A stretch of 64,000 nt of DNA from Acanthochlamys bracteata (lineage: Eukaryota > Streptophyta > Magnoliopsida > Pandanales > Velloziaceae), in assembly GCA_019914995.1 (NCBI GenBank), contig CM034127.1:806001-870000 (forward strand), read 5' to 3'. The notes beneath the pieces were generated by a model. It saw only the letters and a list, made by a program, of their open reading frames with translations, had not been told where the DNA came from and made no database searches. The stretch's first letter is position 1, and the number at the start of each line of letters is the position of its first letter. The position numbers and the translations under genes were made by a program. Positions 24,596 to 38,200 of this stretch are shown piece by piece.

Positions 24596-25133
24596 TATCT
24601 CGCACAAGCTTATATGACTAATTTGAGTTATAGCGAATGAATTATAGTTCTTAACTTTCAGCAAAACAGTTCCATGAGTTATAGTATACGAATTGTTGTT
24701 CTTGGTTATAATTCATAAGTCATTAGAGATGATAGCCTTTAAGTTCATGAGTTTTACTACATGGATTATATAGCTCATGAGTTATCACGAATCATAATAC
24801 AAAATTGTATGAATGTATCCTATCGGCTTTATAGTTTTTAGCATAAGATTTTATGAGCTGTAGAAGATGTAATGAAGCGATTGAGTAGTGGGCCTGTTGG
24901 CCCATAAGCAAGTATAAGTATCTGGAAGAATGTTAGCCCATGACTAGTTATCCCTTGTTTAGTGTTATGTTATCGTGGCCCAAATGTAAATGGATCCTGC
25001 AGATTATGAATTAGAGGCCGTGATTTGTAATACATGAATCCGGACTCCGAACTACGAATTTGTCCATGAGTTATAGTACATGGGTATTTCACGAGTTATA
25101 ACCAAACAATTCATAATTCAGATTAGACTTAGA

Positions 25134-25348
25134 GGGTGTTTACTAATATCTCAAACTTCACTTTTTCTAAACTTATTTTTAATACAAAATAGATATAAAT
25201 TTTAACATAAATTATTTTTTATAGCTTTTTTTTGTCAACATTAATTTTAAAACTTACTTTTAATATAAAATTAATATAAAAATTATTTTTTATTAAATAT
25301 TTTTTATTCGATTTTTTAAATTTATTTCTCAAAACTCATCCAAACTTA
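25134..25348. repeat. AT-rich MITE-like element bounded by ggtgttta ... ccaaactta
   Basis: Same design as 2930-3150: an initial gtgttta, internal cttttaatataa and attttttattaaatattttttatt, and a final ctcatccaaac. The two may be copies of one element family. Confidence 0.35.
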
Positions 25349-26200
25349 AGTTTCGGGTCTCGGTAAATACGCCCCGTTTTGCTTATGGAAACTTTTCCAA
25401 AAATACTTAATTTTATATTTTTAAATAATTTTTTATAATATTATATAAAATTTATTTTAAAAGTTTAGAAATTATAAAATATTTATACTTTATAAGAGCT
25501 TATTATTATTCATTATTATTATTTTTAAATAAAAATAAAATTAATTTTTTGAAATAGAGCAAAACTAATTTTCATTCTAGAAGAGATCTATTTCATAAGT
25601 ACTTGAAAACATAATTGTTATGCTTTGCAATTTTAGTTTGTTTGAAGACTTGGGGCTGTTTGGATTTGCTAAAAATAAAGTACTTTAAAAATAAACGAAT
25701 TGGTTAGCTTATATAACATTTACGATTTAGTTCCAAATTTTTTGATATTTAAAAAGTTATTTTTTATAAATTATTTTTTAAACAATAGAGGATAAAAGAC
25801 GGCCCCCATAAATTCACTTGCCAATAATTCGTCGGTTATATACAGACACAAAAGAAGTCTCCACCTTTAAGAAGAAAACAATCAAGTCCTCACCACTATA
25901 CGCCAAATGTTTGACAATAGCCTTCACGTTCTAGTTACATAACTTTGTGCCATATTTTGGTTCTCACATAAAGCACAAGATCAGATAATCAAGAAGAACA
26001 AAGCTTTTCTTATCTTATTTTAAATAATATTCACATATATATTACAAAATTTCAACACCTATTTCACTTTACAGAAAAAATGAATGAAGCCCGAATCCAG
26101 GAAGAAAACACCCAATGGTGGAAGAGAAACTGTACACTGTACTCCGAAGCATTTGCCAGATATACTGTTTGCGAATCACCACTCAAGTATACTGTTTCTA

Positions 26201-29200
26201 CTATGACCCCTGTTCCTGCTTTCCGTTGGAGTTGGCTGCAGATACATTAGAAGGCAGCCTAGCAAGAGCACTCTGGGGCTGTGGTGCTGTCAGAGCATAG
26301 GTCAGCCTCGAAGATGAGCTTTCTATGAGACCGGCAACTCCAGCAGCAGCAGATTGGGCATTTGATGGAAGGAAAAGATCATGTTTCTGATCTTTATAGG
26401 CACTCCATACCTATAAACAAGAGCAACCTATCAATGCTTGTGCACAACTTAAATTGCATAGATCTCACATCACGTACACATACTTCGTTCATCATGCAAC
26501 CTACCACTCGCAAAAGGTTGGCAAACATTGCTAAAGTCACAAAGAGAGAGATATCACTAGTCAACTGACACCGACTTTAATGGTTAAATTAAAGTTGAAC
26601 AACTTAGAAGTTAGATAAAAGATGTCACAGTGAGAAAAGATTTATATATATAGTTAATAGAAAAGCGGTAGTGAAAAAAGGCATACTAGATTTCAGAATG
26701 ATATATATATGATGCCAAAATCTAGTTAAAAGAAAAGAATACTGGTGGTGGAAAAATGCATGGAACTGCACATGAAAAGGTCCAGAGAAACAGAGAACAG
26801 GATTATCGCCTACCAGCATAGGAGTACCAGAAAACTTCAAACAAACCATTAAATACCACTAAGAGCAAGCTAAGGGAAACATCATTCACATTACATTAAC
26901 CACGTAAGCAAATCACTGACAGGAAGCAAAACTCAAATTTTCACCATCATACATGATTTCAAAAAGAAAGAGAAAATACAAACAAACAGAAGATTGTGAG
27001 GCCTTTCCACTAGTATCCCTCTTTCTTACAATATCTACATTCGATCTCAGGAAAGAGATTACTATCTTGAACTTGAATAGTATTTACACAAGACAACCAA
27101 AACCAAACAAAGATGCGTATCTTTTGTCGTGTCAAACGAAAGCAGCAACAATAGCAAACAAGCACAGTAAAACTGACTAATGATACAAATGGAAAAGAAC
27201 ACAAGTGCTGACTTACATCAGAAGCACTTAATATCTCCCGAACTTTAGCACAATGGGCACCATCACTTGCAAATGCATGCAGGACCTAGAGACAACAAGA
27301 ATATCATGTTAGTGTGCCCAGAGAATGGTATCCTCGAGCATGGATTGAGCGGTAGCCACAATGTCATGCTAAACAATAAAGGAAAAGTTAAAATAGTACT
27401 TCATAAGTACTTAATTTTTTTCTGACATCAACAAAAGATTCTACCTCAGTTACGGAAAAGCTAACCTTTTCTTTTATAAATTAGGTCATATGAAGCTTCA
27501 CATTTAGTGGAAATGACCAGGTTTAAACCTCGCCTTGACTGGTAGTAAGGTCCTTACCAGTTATCACAATAATGACACAATAAACTATTAAAATTCATTC
27601 TTAGTGAATGAATTCACTTTATTCGTCTGCTTGCTCATCATTTAGGTTAAGCATATACGCAACATGATTCTAAATTCCTCAAGCTTCTATCTCAGCACTA
27701 AGGAATGTTGGCAATGTCTGATTATGTTGAAGTACATAAAAGAACAGATAGCCATATGTTGTGTCATCACATTGACATATGTACATGTCTAAATAATCTT
27801 GCAGTTTTGTTTTCTTAGCTCTAAGGACATCGAATAGAGTATCTTTTGCATATGATGAGCATTGAAAGATGGTAGGTGATTACACTGACGCTGATAATTT
27901 TTTTAAACAATGCTAACCTCTAGATTTAACATGGCAATGCAAATAATAATCTTGAAAAAAAAAAAAAAAAAAAAACTTGCTGGATGTAGTCATAGCAAAG
28001 AGCAATGATAAAATGGCATGAAGAAATAAACTCTGACAGATTCACCATAAAGCAGCAGTCAAATAGCAAAATGCTAACCTCCACTGCAAGCACACGCCCA
28101 ATTGAAGCTTCAGATTCATTCCACTTCATTTGCGTGGAAAGCCCATGCCTTCCCCCAGCTCTCCAGTCAAGAATGCCAAGTAGAACTTCCACTAGTCCAA
28201 CCCTACAGTCCCCGTAATTGTGTATATAAAATTAGTAACAAGGCAGTTCACTATTAAGGTAGAAATAAAGATGACAAATAACAATGAAACAGAGGCAAAA
28301 GTGTGACTTTCTTTAAACTCAAAGCCGTGACTTTATTTAATAGACTTAACAAATAAACAGAGAGACACCAAACCATCAGTAACCTCCAGAAATTGGACTA
28401 TTACCACACAGGCAAAAGTGTGAAAATAGTGTCAATTGAATATTAGCCTATAACAAGCATGACTTAGTGACCGGAACAGATTGTATTGCATAATGTGAAT
28501 GCAGGAACTCAAACAACCTAGAACCCCCTTTCATTCTGCAGTTGGCTTAAGCCTTCATGATTCAAACGGAAGATAGCAAGAAGGACTTAACCTTCAAATA
28601 AGGAAACTATTCTAGGTACCAATCATCGCTACAAAGTCATAGATTCAAAATTTTCTTAAGCTACTAGTAAGCAATAGATACATCATATACAGCCTCACCA
28701 ACAATGAACATGAGCTTACTCAAACAAACTAAGTAGTGAAATATTTAAAGAAAAAACACTTGATAGATCGAGCGACAATATGTACCTTCCCACCAGTGTA
28801 AAAGGATATACTGTGGTCTAAATCTGAATATATGTTTTAAATGATCCAAGAGTTTGCAGTTCAAAATAGTCTTCTCCCAAGCCAGAACATCACATAATCA
28901 GCTATCCAGATAAGATAGCAGACTATTCTTTCTAGTCATTTAAGACAAGTTTTTCACTTTCTGCTACATATTAATAATTCAAAATGCAACAATAACTCAA
29001 CAACCCCTAGACAAACGAATGACGAGATTTTGAAATACCACTCACCTGTAAGTGCCATCATGCAAACATATGAAGCCAACAAATATTATAACTTGTTTAC
29101 GAAATGAATTTTTGTAAGTGAACTGAAAAACTTCAAAAGTAGTCTCCTTCCAACAATTATTTATTTTTGGGTTGAATTTCTGCGTGGCAATGTAATAATA

Positions 29201-32200
29201 GTTCAAAAATCAAAAATCTGATGACGACTTACTTCAACCCTTGGGCAACAAGAGCATCTCTTGCCCTATTTCCAGCAACAACAACACGTTTTAGCGTCTC
29301 CAATGCAAGTATACTTCCACCTTGCCAGCCAATTGCCTTCATGAGCAATGGAACAACCTACAAACATGATCACCATGATAAGTGTCACATAGGAGCATGC
29401 ATGTTACCAACTTACCATCTGCTGTTACAGCACCTCGATGCAAAATCCTATCAAGTAGTAAGCTACTATATAAAGCATGAAACAAGAATGATGAAGTCAA
29501 TTCTGAAACTGTCACATGATACAACTGAGCCTAAGTAGTAAGTTTTTCATGGAAGGACCCAAGAATCCACTCCATTATTACTAATGTACATGAAATAATC
29601 ATCAGATGTAGTGGAACATTATTGACTAAATAACAATGGCACCTTCAATTTTAGTCCTTGCTAGATAAAGAAATCGAGAGCAAAGAAACAATGTGCTTAG
29701 TAGACTTTTGAAAAGTAATCCAAACACCAAGACAGTAATGAACTTAATCTAAAGACTGCTACATAAGATTCATACCCATGTGTCTTAATACTCTATCTTA
29801 GGTAAGTAACTTATAAAATTATAAAATATAGTTGGTACCTAACTTACAATATGTACTCTTACAACATTAACATGTTCGTAGTTAAGCAAGACATATAAGC
29901 TCATCATATCTGAGAAGATTTTGTTCTCATATACCTGGGGAGTTCCTGCACTTGTGGTAGCCATAGCTTCAGCACAAGTTGTACTAGATGCAAGTTGATG
30001 CAGTACTCGCAAGCAACTAAGACGCACACGCTCCTGGGGTGTCTGTTCATTGGATTCTGATGCGCTATTATTCCCATTTGTATCACCAACTTTAACCTCT
30101 CCAGCCATTGTTCCCCGCCTTCCTTCATAGGCCATGGCAGAGACAAGCTTGGGCACATACCCAAGATATCCAACATGGTCCGCAAGAGCAGGATGGACGC
30201 GAAGCAAGGACACTAACGCAGCAGAAAGCAAGAGAGGGAGCTCAGAGTTGAGGCTTTGAATGTCATAATGTGTCGCAGCAATTGATGAGACGTACTGATC
30301 AAGAAGTCCTTCCAAAAATCTCTTGGGATTCCTCAATGGAAATTTCGGGTCCTTCAAGAAGAGCCTTACATAAATTCCTCCAACCTGCAAGTACATGGAG
30401 GATTTGAAATCTTCCCTTTCTTAGAGAATCACAATGAGCTGAAATTTTCTGGCTTACGCGAAAACATACCTGAGGTTCATCCTTCATTACGTGCTGGCCA
30501 GATGCCTGCTCTGGCACATCCCAATCAACAACACTTCCCTTCATCTGCTCTTGGTAGAGGTCCAACGCCATGGTTGCTAACTGTGCCGATAAAGATGCTG
30601 CCATAGCTGGTGTCCACACGAGCTCAGGTGTTTCAGTTGTCTGGTCAAGAGCTGCAACCACAGCTTCACCAGGTCCATCCCTAATTGTTGATACCAAACC
30701 GTCAGGCAAAAATCTTGCTAGTGTTATTGCCACTCTAGGACCATGCATTGGTTGTCCCACCAACTTTCCTAACAAGGAAGCTGCTGCTGCTCTTTGCTGC
30801 AAAGGGACTTCTTCTGCTAGAATAAATTATTAAGCAAAGAGGATATCAGGATCTCCTCTATAAACAAATTACACAGCAAGAAGCTACTAGCAAATTCTGG
30901 TATACCCTTGTCATGTCGTGTATAAATAAGGAACAAATAAACTATATTTCAAAAGAACAAGGGCTATGCGTGCTAATATCAGACAACAAGAACTAAAAAT
31001 TGAAAGGATCTATCCTTCCTCTTTTTGGGGTATTACAAGGCCTCTCATTTGTTGAAAAGCAATTTACCACATATGCAGAGTATGTCAAATCTTCGCGAAA
31101 TAGATTCATTACAAAAAGTTTGAACGTACCATACTCCCCACTTAGTAAGAAATCGATTGTTGATGAAGAAGTAGAAGAAGAAGCAATTATAATAAGATAT
31201 GAGCAATAACATTTTACCTTGGAATGGTAGAACAAGTTCAAGAATATAGACCACACCACCATGCTTGGCAACAGCCCATGCAAGTTCAGGGGCCCCCGCT
31301 AAAGAATAAAGAACAGCAAGAACCCCATCTCTACAAGCAGGATTGGTATGAAGTAGCTGCAGCAGAAGGATAAGGTTGGACCTGTCTGCTACCATAGCTT
31401 CCAGGCAAGGAGCATATGCAGTCAAGAGCCCCAGCACACTAAGAGAAATTTGACGGATGTTACTTTCAGCTGGGATTGGTACAGAGAGGCATTGAAAAAG
31501 TGGTGCGAGTTGTTCTTTTGTTGTGAAAACAGCTGCCAGAGTAGGATGAGTTATCAATAAATTCTGCAGAAAGACCAAACATCATTATCTGAGAAAAAAG
31601 ACAAAATCCATTCAACGGTATATCTTTCAAATTATAAGGAATCAACTAAACCTGAAGAGAAGTTAACCCAGTTCGAAGGTTCTCAACAATTACAAGTTCC
31701 TTGCTTATTGGTTTCTCTTTCCCAGACAAAACCGAAGATTCACCAACTTGTTCTTCATTATTTGCTCCATTTGCAGCAAACTCATCAGTATCAAGAGAGA
31801 ATGATTCAGCTGAAGAGTCAACACTCTCCAGATTCTCTAGATCACTGGAATCAGAAACACCCAAATTTTGTACTAACTCAGCGATGTATTTAAGCAGCGC
31901 AGTACTGAAGGACTCTGGTTCACTTATCTCAAAATCTGGTTGGTCATTATACACCCTAAGGTACACATTACCAACATTTAATTCCTTCGACAAAGCTTTG
32001 TACAAGAAGGAATGCGACCCAGCCATGTCATATGAACCATCAGGGCCTTGGCTAGCACGCTGTTGATCTACAAACTTGAGCAACTCTGCGCGAGTTGACG
32101 AATTCCAAATAATCTGTCTCAGCATCATAGAAAAATATCATAATCAGAGACAAAAAGCAAGCACAAAATAAAAACTTCAAAATTCAACTGAGATAATATC

Positions 32201-35200
32201 AGATTTGAAACTTTTCAATACAAAATTGCATATCCATTGTGTGTCGCCTAGCAGACTCTAATTGGACTTTATGTACTTCAACAAAATGTAAAGAACATGA
32301 GGGGCACTGCATGACTCAAAAGCTTCAGATGCAAGCCCAACTGATCAACATAAGGCATCATTCAACCTTGCATTCACCACTTTAATATAAGGATCTCCTC
32401 GCAAAGTTCCTGGTATGACTATCAAAATGGATGGACTCAATTATTTAAGATATATTGGTGGAACTTACTGTAACCGCATAGAGTACAAGCCACTTTATGA
32501 ATCAATAAAACCAAACACTTGAGTTCTAACAAGAATGCAGTGACATTTACCTCTGGAGATTCCAGATTTGAGTTTAGCTTTACTAGAAGGTCCTTTGTAT
32601 CCTGGCTTTTCAGCATATTGGCAAGCTTGGGCGTAAGCAAAGCTTTTAGTGCAGTAGCTGCTGAATGATTATACGGTGTTGATACCCCATCTTCACAAAG
32701 CCCACAAAGTCTTGAAAGAGCGATAGTAGCACGTGCAGCATGTTGGTTCTTAGCAATCTGTACACTAGCACCCACACCGTGGGTCTCAGTTTCATCACTC
32801 TCTTCTGCAGTTGAATCATACTGAAGCAAAAGCGGCAAGAGGTACCTGAAACAGTGAGAACAAGTTAAGGGCAATGGTCAGAGTGCTCTAGGAAAAACTA
32901 GGAGGAATAAGGCTTCTAACTCCACTAACAACACTGGAATAAAATCAAAGTGAGAATTAGGGTGCTTGTTCAAGATACCATAACAACCCAGCCTTAAGTA
33001 AAGCATCCTGCAATTCAGATGACACACAAGCATTTGCTGCAGTTTTTATGGCGGCATCAACTGCAGATGGTGTGAGTTCTAGCTCAGTACAGTGCACAAT
33101 ATCCTCTACCAGACCACCAAACTCGAGTATCTCAGATCTTGCGCTCTCAAATTGACTCAAGACAGCAAACGTTCGCATTATGTTTGTAACTATGATAGCT
33201 GGTGGTTCACTAGCAGGAGTCATAGGCTGAACAACTCCCATGCAACGAGAAAGAAGGTTTGCCAGAAGTGGTATACCACCATCTCGTATAAGCTCCTCAC
33301 CGTTCAATGAAGATGAGGCACATCTAAAAGACACAAGAAAAAAGTGGTGATTACTTGCAGCACAAAAATGGAAGAACTATTAGAGGATTTAGAGCTAGCT
33401 AGTTACGTCAGCCAAATCAACTCTGAAGCAGCAACGAGAAGAGATACTCTATCAGAAGAAAGAAAATTGTTATCATCCTTGTCAACAGTAACTGCATTGA
33501 GAAGCATTGGGTAACCAGCATATTTAAATGGTTCCAACACGTCGTCATAACGTCTATACAAAATGCACTGTCCCTTCAATAAAAGCAGCAACCTCCAGAC
33601 CTGAGGACCTTGTAGCCCTTGCATGCTTGCCTGTAGTATAACTGAGTATTATGATATCTATAAAATGCTAAAGCAAATTAAAAGTAGTAGCAAATTTACA
33701 ACCAAATCGTGAGAAACATGACGAATATGATCCTCCTAGCAGCATGACTTGTACAACCACAACCCCACCAAAGATGCACATAGTTCAACATTTCACTCAA
33801 AGCCCAGAAGACTCAAGCTCATCATCCAAAGATGATACTAATTTCTTGCTAGAAATACAGTAACAGATCTGAAAAAGACATTTACACCTAAAAACACCAA
33901 GACTACCTGCAAACGCTCGTACGCTTTCTGTACTGCAACAAATTTCTCCCTTCCTTCAGGATTCTTATCAGGATGGTATTTTATTGCCAATTTCCTATAC
34001 TGCCTTTTAAGTTTTTCCTCATCTACGTTAAGAGCTTGCATTGGTGCACTATGACAATCACCATTTGAATCAATAGATTTTCCATTTCCAGAATTATCAC
34101 CAATCACAATATCATCTAGGGATATCTCCAAAATCTTGCAAGCTTCTTCTTCAGAAAGATCCATCGGTTTCCGTGTTAACTCTTCACGCCACATTGCTAA
34201 CAAAGACTGCAGAAATTCAACATGCTCAACGATAGGCCAATTTGGAAACCTTATTTCATCACATAAGTTGCGAAGATAGTAACGATGACACCACATCTCA
34301 TCTTTCAGCTCGGGATATGTTACAGGAGGCATTGGGGCATAATCATATAATGAGTGGCAATGCTGTGATAACTTCTGTGGAAAATCACCAAGATGCTGCA
34401 AAACCTAAAGAAAACAGGGTATGAAAACAGGTATAGGTTTCCAGGGTGAAAATGTAGAAAAAACTGCGTCATGCCAATTCATTTTACTTACCTGATGAAT
34501 AAGCTGTTCAGCACGCATCTTATGTGTCCAAATGATCTCAGGAGTATCTGAATCAGAAACCATGGCTGCAGCAAATGCAGCAGGCCCACTTCGTTCCAGC
34601 ACATACAACAACGATTCTGGAAGAAGTCCTCCAAGGACACTACGCTTTGCCAAGGGCAATGAGGAGGAAACGGCTGCTTCCTCACCACCATGAAAAGCTT
34701 GGTGGACATGAGTTACAGAGAACAAATTTGCAATAGAAAGAAGGTTGGAACCAGGATATGCCAGAGCAAAGTAGAAAGCACCAGTGCTGTAGAGCCGTAT
34801 CATGGCCTTGGGATTCCTAGTTACAATAGCCTTCAGCAAAGCTGCGGCGCTCTCAACAATGCTTGGTTCACCAGTCAGCATAGCCTAAAATAATCAAAAG
34901 AAATAAACAAAGTACACAGCACAAAAATCCACAAGAACAGGTGTCAGAGAGAACCATACAACCTGCCTATATCCATAATGATGAGGAACTACCAATTTCC
35001 TCAAAGTAAAATAAAGTTCCTATCTTTCCGCAAAGACAAGACATGTGAGCATGAGTTTAACAGACAAATAAGGCCCTGTGAGCTATAGGAATAGCATGCT
35101 CTAATAACTCGTTTAGAGGTGCACGGCTCTTAAGCAAACTACATGAGTTATGGAAACCTGATTAGTTCTACAGGTTGAAATTTGCCTTAACTATTTCATA

Positions 35201-38200
35201 TAGCCAAAAGCATCAATTCTTCAAAAAGTGCTCATAAGATAATGTTGATCTTATCATCAATCCGAAGTATAATTGAGGAAGTATAACAAAAAGATTTTAT
35301 GCCACAATAAGTTGCATCTATTGAAAGATCAACCCATCAACTAAAGAGGGAACACTCACGATAAAAGAATTTCTAACAAAGTGTTCTGATCATCATTTCA
35401 AAGTTGTCCCTCTAAACACTAGGGACTTCACATACTATTAGAATTAACCATATTAAAACTCGATAGATTACCTGAGCAATATGCGGAAGGCATCGAGGAC
35501 TTGACAAAATCCTTTTCACTCTCGGTGTAGGAGTCACGATCTCTCCAGCATCATCAAGATCAGAATGAGCAGAAACCATGTGATGTAATATAGACAATGC
35601 AGCCTCACCAACCTGGAATTTGAGATATTAACAATGACATGATATACAAGAAAGAAAGACTTCACATTCATTTACGTTCAGTGTCACAGCCTCAAAATAT
35701 CAATGATCAAACAAGTTGCAAAGCACAGTTACACTTCAATCTTATTATATTGCAAAAAGCAATAGAGGGAATCTAATAGAGGCAAAAGTTACGTAAGATT
35801 TATAACTACATGTAAAACTATCTTAAAGCATGTCCCAAAATGCAAACAGGACATGAAAAAGCAAGAGCATAGACCTAATAGAAAGAGCACTAGTAGTCCT
35901 TATGACTCTTCCCGACATGGTGAAAGAGTACGATTGGTGTGTATAAGTGATGGTTCATTCAATCATGCTTATGATTCATGGTGGCTACACTCATGACAAA
36001 CAGAAATCTAGCATTATAAAAGGAAATGCAAAAGCAAAACTACGTCAATAAGATGAATATTCTCTCATGTTCAGAGATCCTTAAAAAATCCCAACATCAT
36101 CAGATATCTTCATAAGTAACACTACCTGCACAGGTGTGAGAACAGGAACACGCTGTGCCAAAGCCCATCGGAGCTCACGTATATCACGCAGTCGCTTCCA
36201 ATCGAGCATACCAGATGCCCAGCATTTTGATGTCCAATCTATGTTCTTCTTTGACCAGAATCTTCTAATAGCGTCTTTCTCAACAGGTCCAAGCTGTGTG
36301 CCTTCCTTGTCAATAACCATCCATTCCTTAAGAGGCTCCATAAATGCAGTTGCCGCAATTAAATTAGATTGTAGTGGTATAGACGTCCTCTCACATGCCT
36401 CATGAGCTACAGTTATAAGATCAACGGCCAAAACACATCCTCCAACCAAGACACAAGCTTCCACATTCGATAGTTCCTTCATTAAGACCTAAATTGTCCA
36501 GAATGAATGAGTTCATCTAATATATATTGTAGTATTGCTCAAGAAATTAGAAAAGAATACTTGAGTTTTCAGGTGTACTTACTGCAGATAATATGGTTAA
36601 CAGGAAATAATAATCTAGAACAAACAGATGACCAGGAGCTATGCAGCTTCAGCATTTACAACAAGCATTGCTAAATGATGAGTGTAAAGTTGAATCATCA
36701 TCCAGATCTCTTACATAACTCAAGGTGAGTAAGAAGATAAATTGTACCAATTTCCATTTTGTTCTTTAGGAGAAAAAATAAATGCTAAAAACCTCTATTC
36801 AGCTAACCTCTCATTTTTCTATGGCAAGAGTAGTATTAGAATCAACAATATGCTGATCTTAATGACTGTTTCAGGAAATAGAATGCATATGAAACATTAA
36901 CCTAAGCATACCTAACATTCCATTGCTACTGTTACTGATGATGCAAAAATAAACTGCAGGCATCTAAATGCAGAAACATTTAGCCAATAAATGCATTCTC
37001 TAAAAGTACTTTCTAGGTTTATTATCACCAGAAACCTGATTGTCAGTTACATACAAAAGATTCTTCAAGCAATTTGGGAAGAGCATCATTCTTTAGAAGA
37101 CAAATTTTACTGTGGTAGCTAAGAGTTCAAATTGTTTATATAAGCATTTGATTTTATAAGCATACCTTCAAAAGGAGTAGTAGACGATGCCTCAAAGCTC
37201 GATCATCAGTTCTATCTAATAGAACTGTAATATGGGCAGTACCATCAAAAGGGCCTATTGTTTTATAGTGCTGTTCGTACACAATAGTCATTGCCCTGGC
37301 ACACAGTTCTCTGACTGATGACCCTCCCCCACCACCAAATCCATCCAGCCGGCCCATATCACACCAATCATCAGAAGATCCTAACTCATCAGGAACAGCA
37401 CCGGCCACAGTAAGGCCAATATCTGCATCACACAAGAAACGGTGATATAACGCTCTAAAGAATGCAACTGGATCACGTAGAGGAAAATCCTGTGCCCGAA
37501 AGTTGCCCCCACTATCAAGCAACAAGCGGAGATAATATTGGCCAACGCAAACTTCTTTTGACAAGCTTGGGTAGCTAACTAGAAATTCGGCATAGTTCCA
37601 TGACAACTGTGGTGGATTGTCTTCCCCAGTCTCAACCTCATTTAATGCACCACCTGCAACAATATCTTCTGTCCTCTCTTTTTCAACATCTAAGTTATGA
37701 ACTTCTGCTTGAAGGGCTTCTCGCAGCTCCTGTCTGGTGCGTTCATTCCATATTAGGTCAGCTCGGTTGTGATCTAACCCAAATGCCCTCCAGAACTCGT
37801 ACCAGTTACATAATAATCTACCAGATCCTACAGGCGTATTCTCCACAACAACCTGAGCAGGTGCCGGAATATCAGAACTTAAAGGCCCAACCACATTCAC
37901 ATTAGAGCCAGCTGAATCTAGTAACATTGAGCCTACTACATGAGAGGTACTAGCTTGAGAAAAACCGTCAGTAGAAACGGGCACTGAACCAACATTCTGC
38001 TGCACTGCAGGATAAGGCGATTCATTCAAGAAGTTGCCTCCAAGATGACCATGAACAGGTGCCATATATTCAGAATCCTGGGTAGGTTTTTTACTATTTT
38101 CAGCAACTACAGTTGCAACTGTTGTTATCTGTCTTACTGCATCTCCAACATCTGCATTACTAACTAGAGGATCTTCTTGTTCCTGTGAAAGCACAAGACG

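Larger units (their letters stand above)
23719..26200. other. Intergenic: 3' UTR, tandem repeats and AT-rich elements
   Basis: The first 200 bp are probably the 3' UTR of the upstream gene. A tandem repeat lies at 24018-24200, and phrases such as gagttatag and aattcatgag recur to about 25110. MITE-like AT-rich stretches lie at about 24410-24595, 25134-25348 and 25375-25615. The last 200 bp are probably the GRV2 3' UTR. No coding signal seen. Confidence 0.5.

Noticed and set aside
27520-27570. B-box-like ggtttaaacctc in a GRV2 intron
   Set aside because: No matching A box at the right distance and no target duplication or A-tail.
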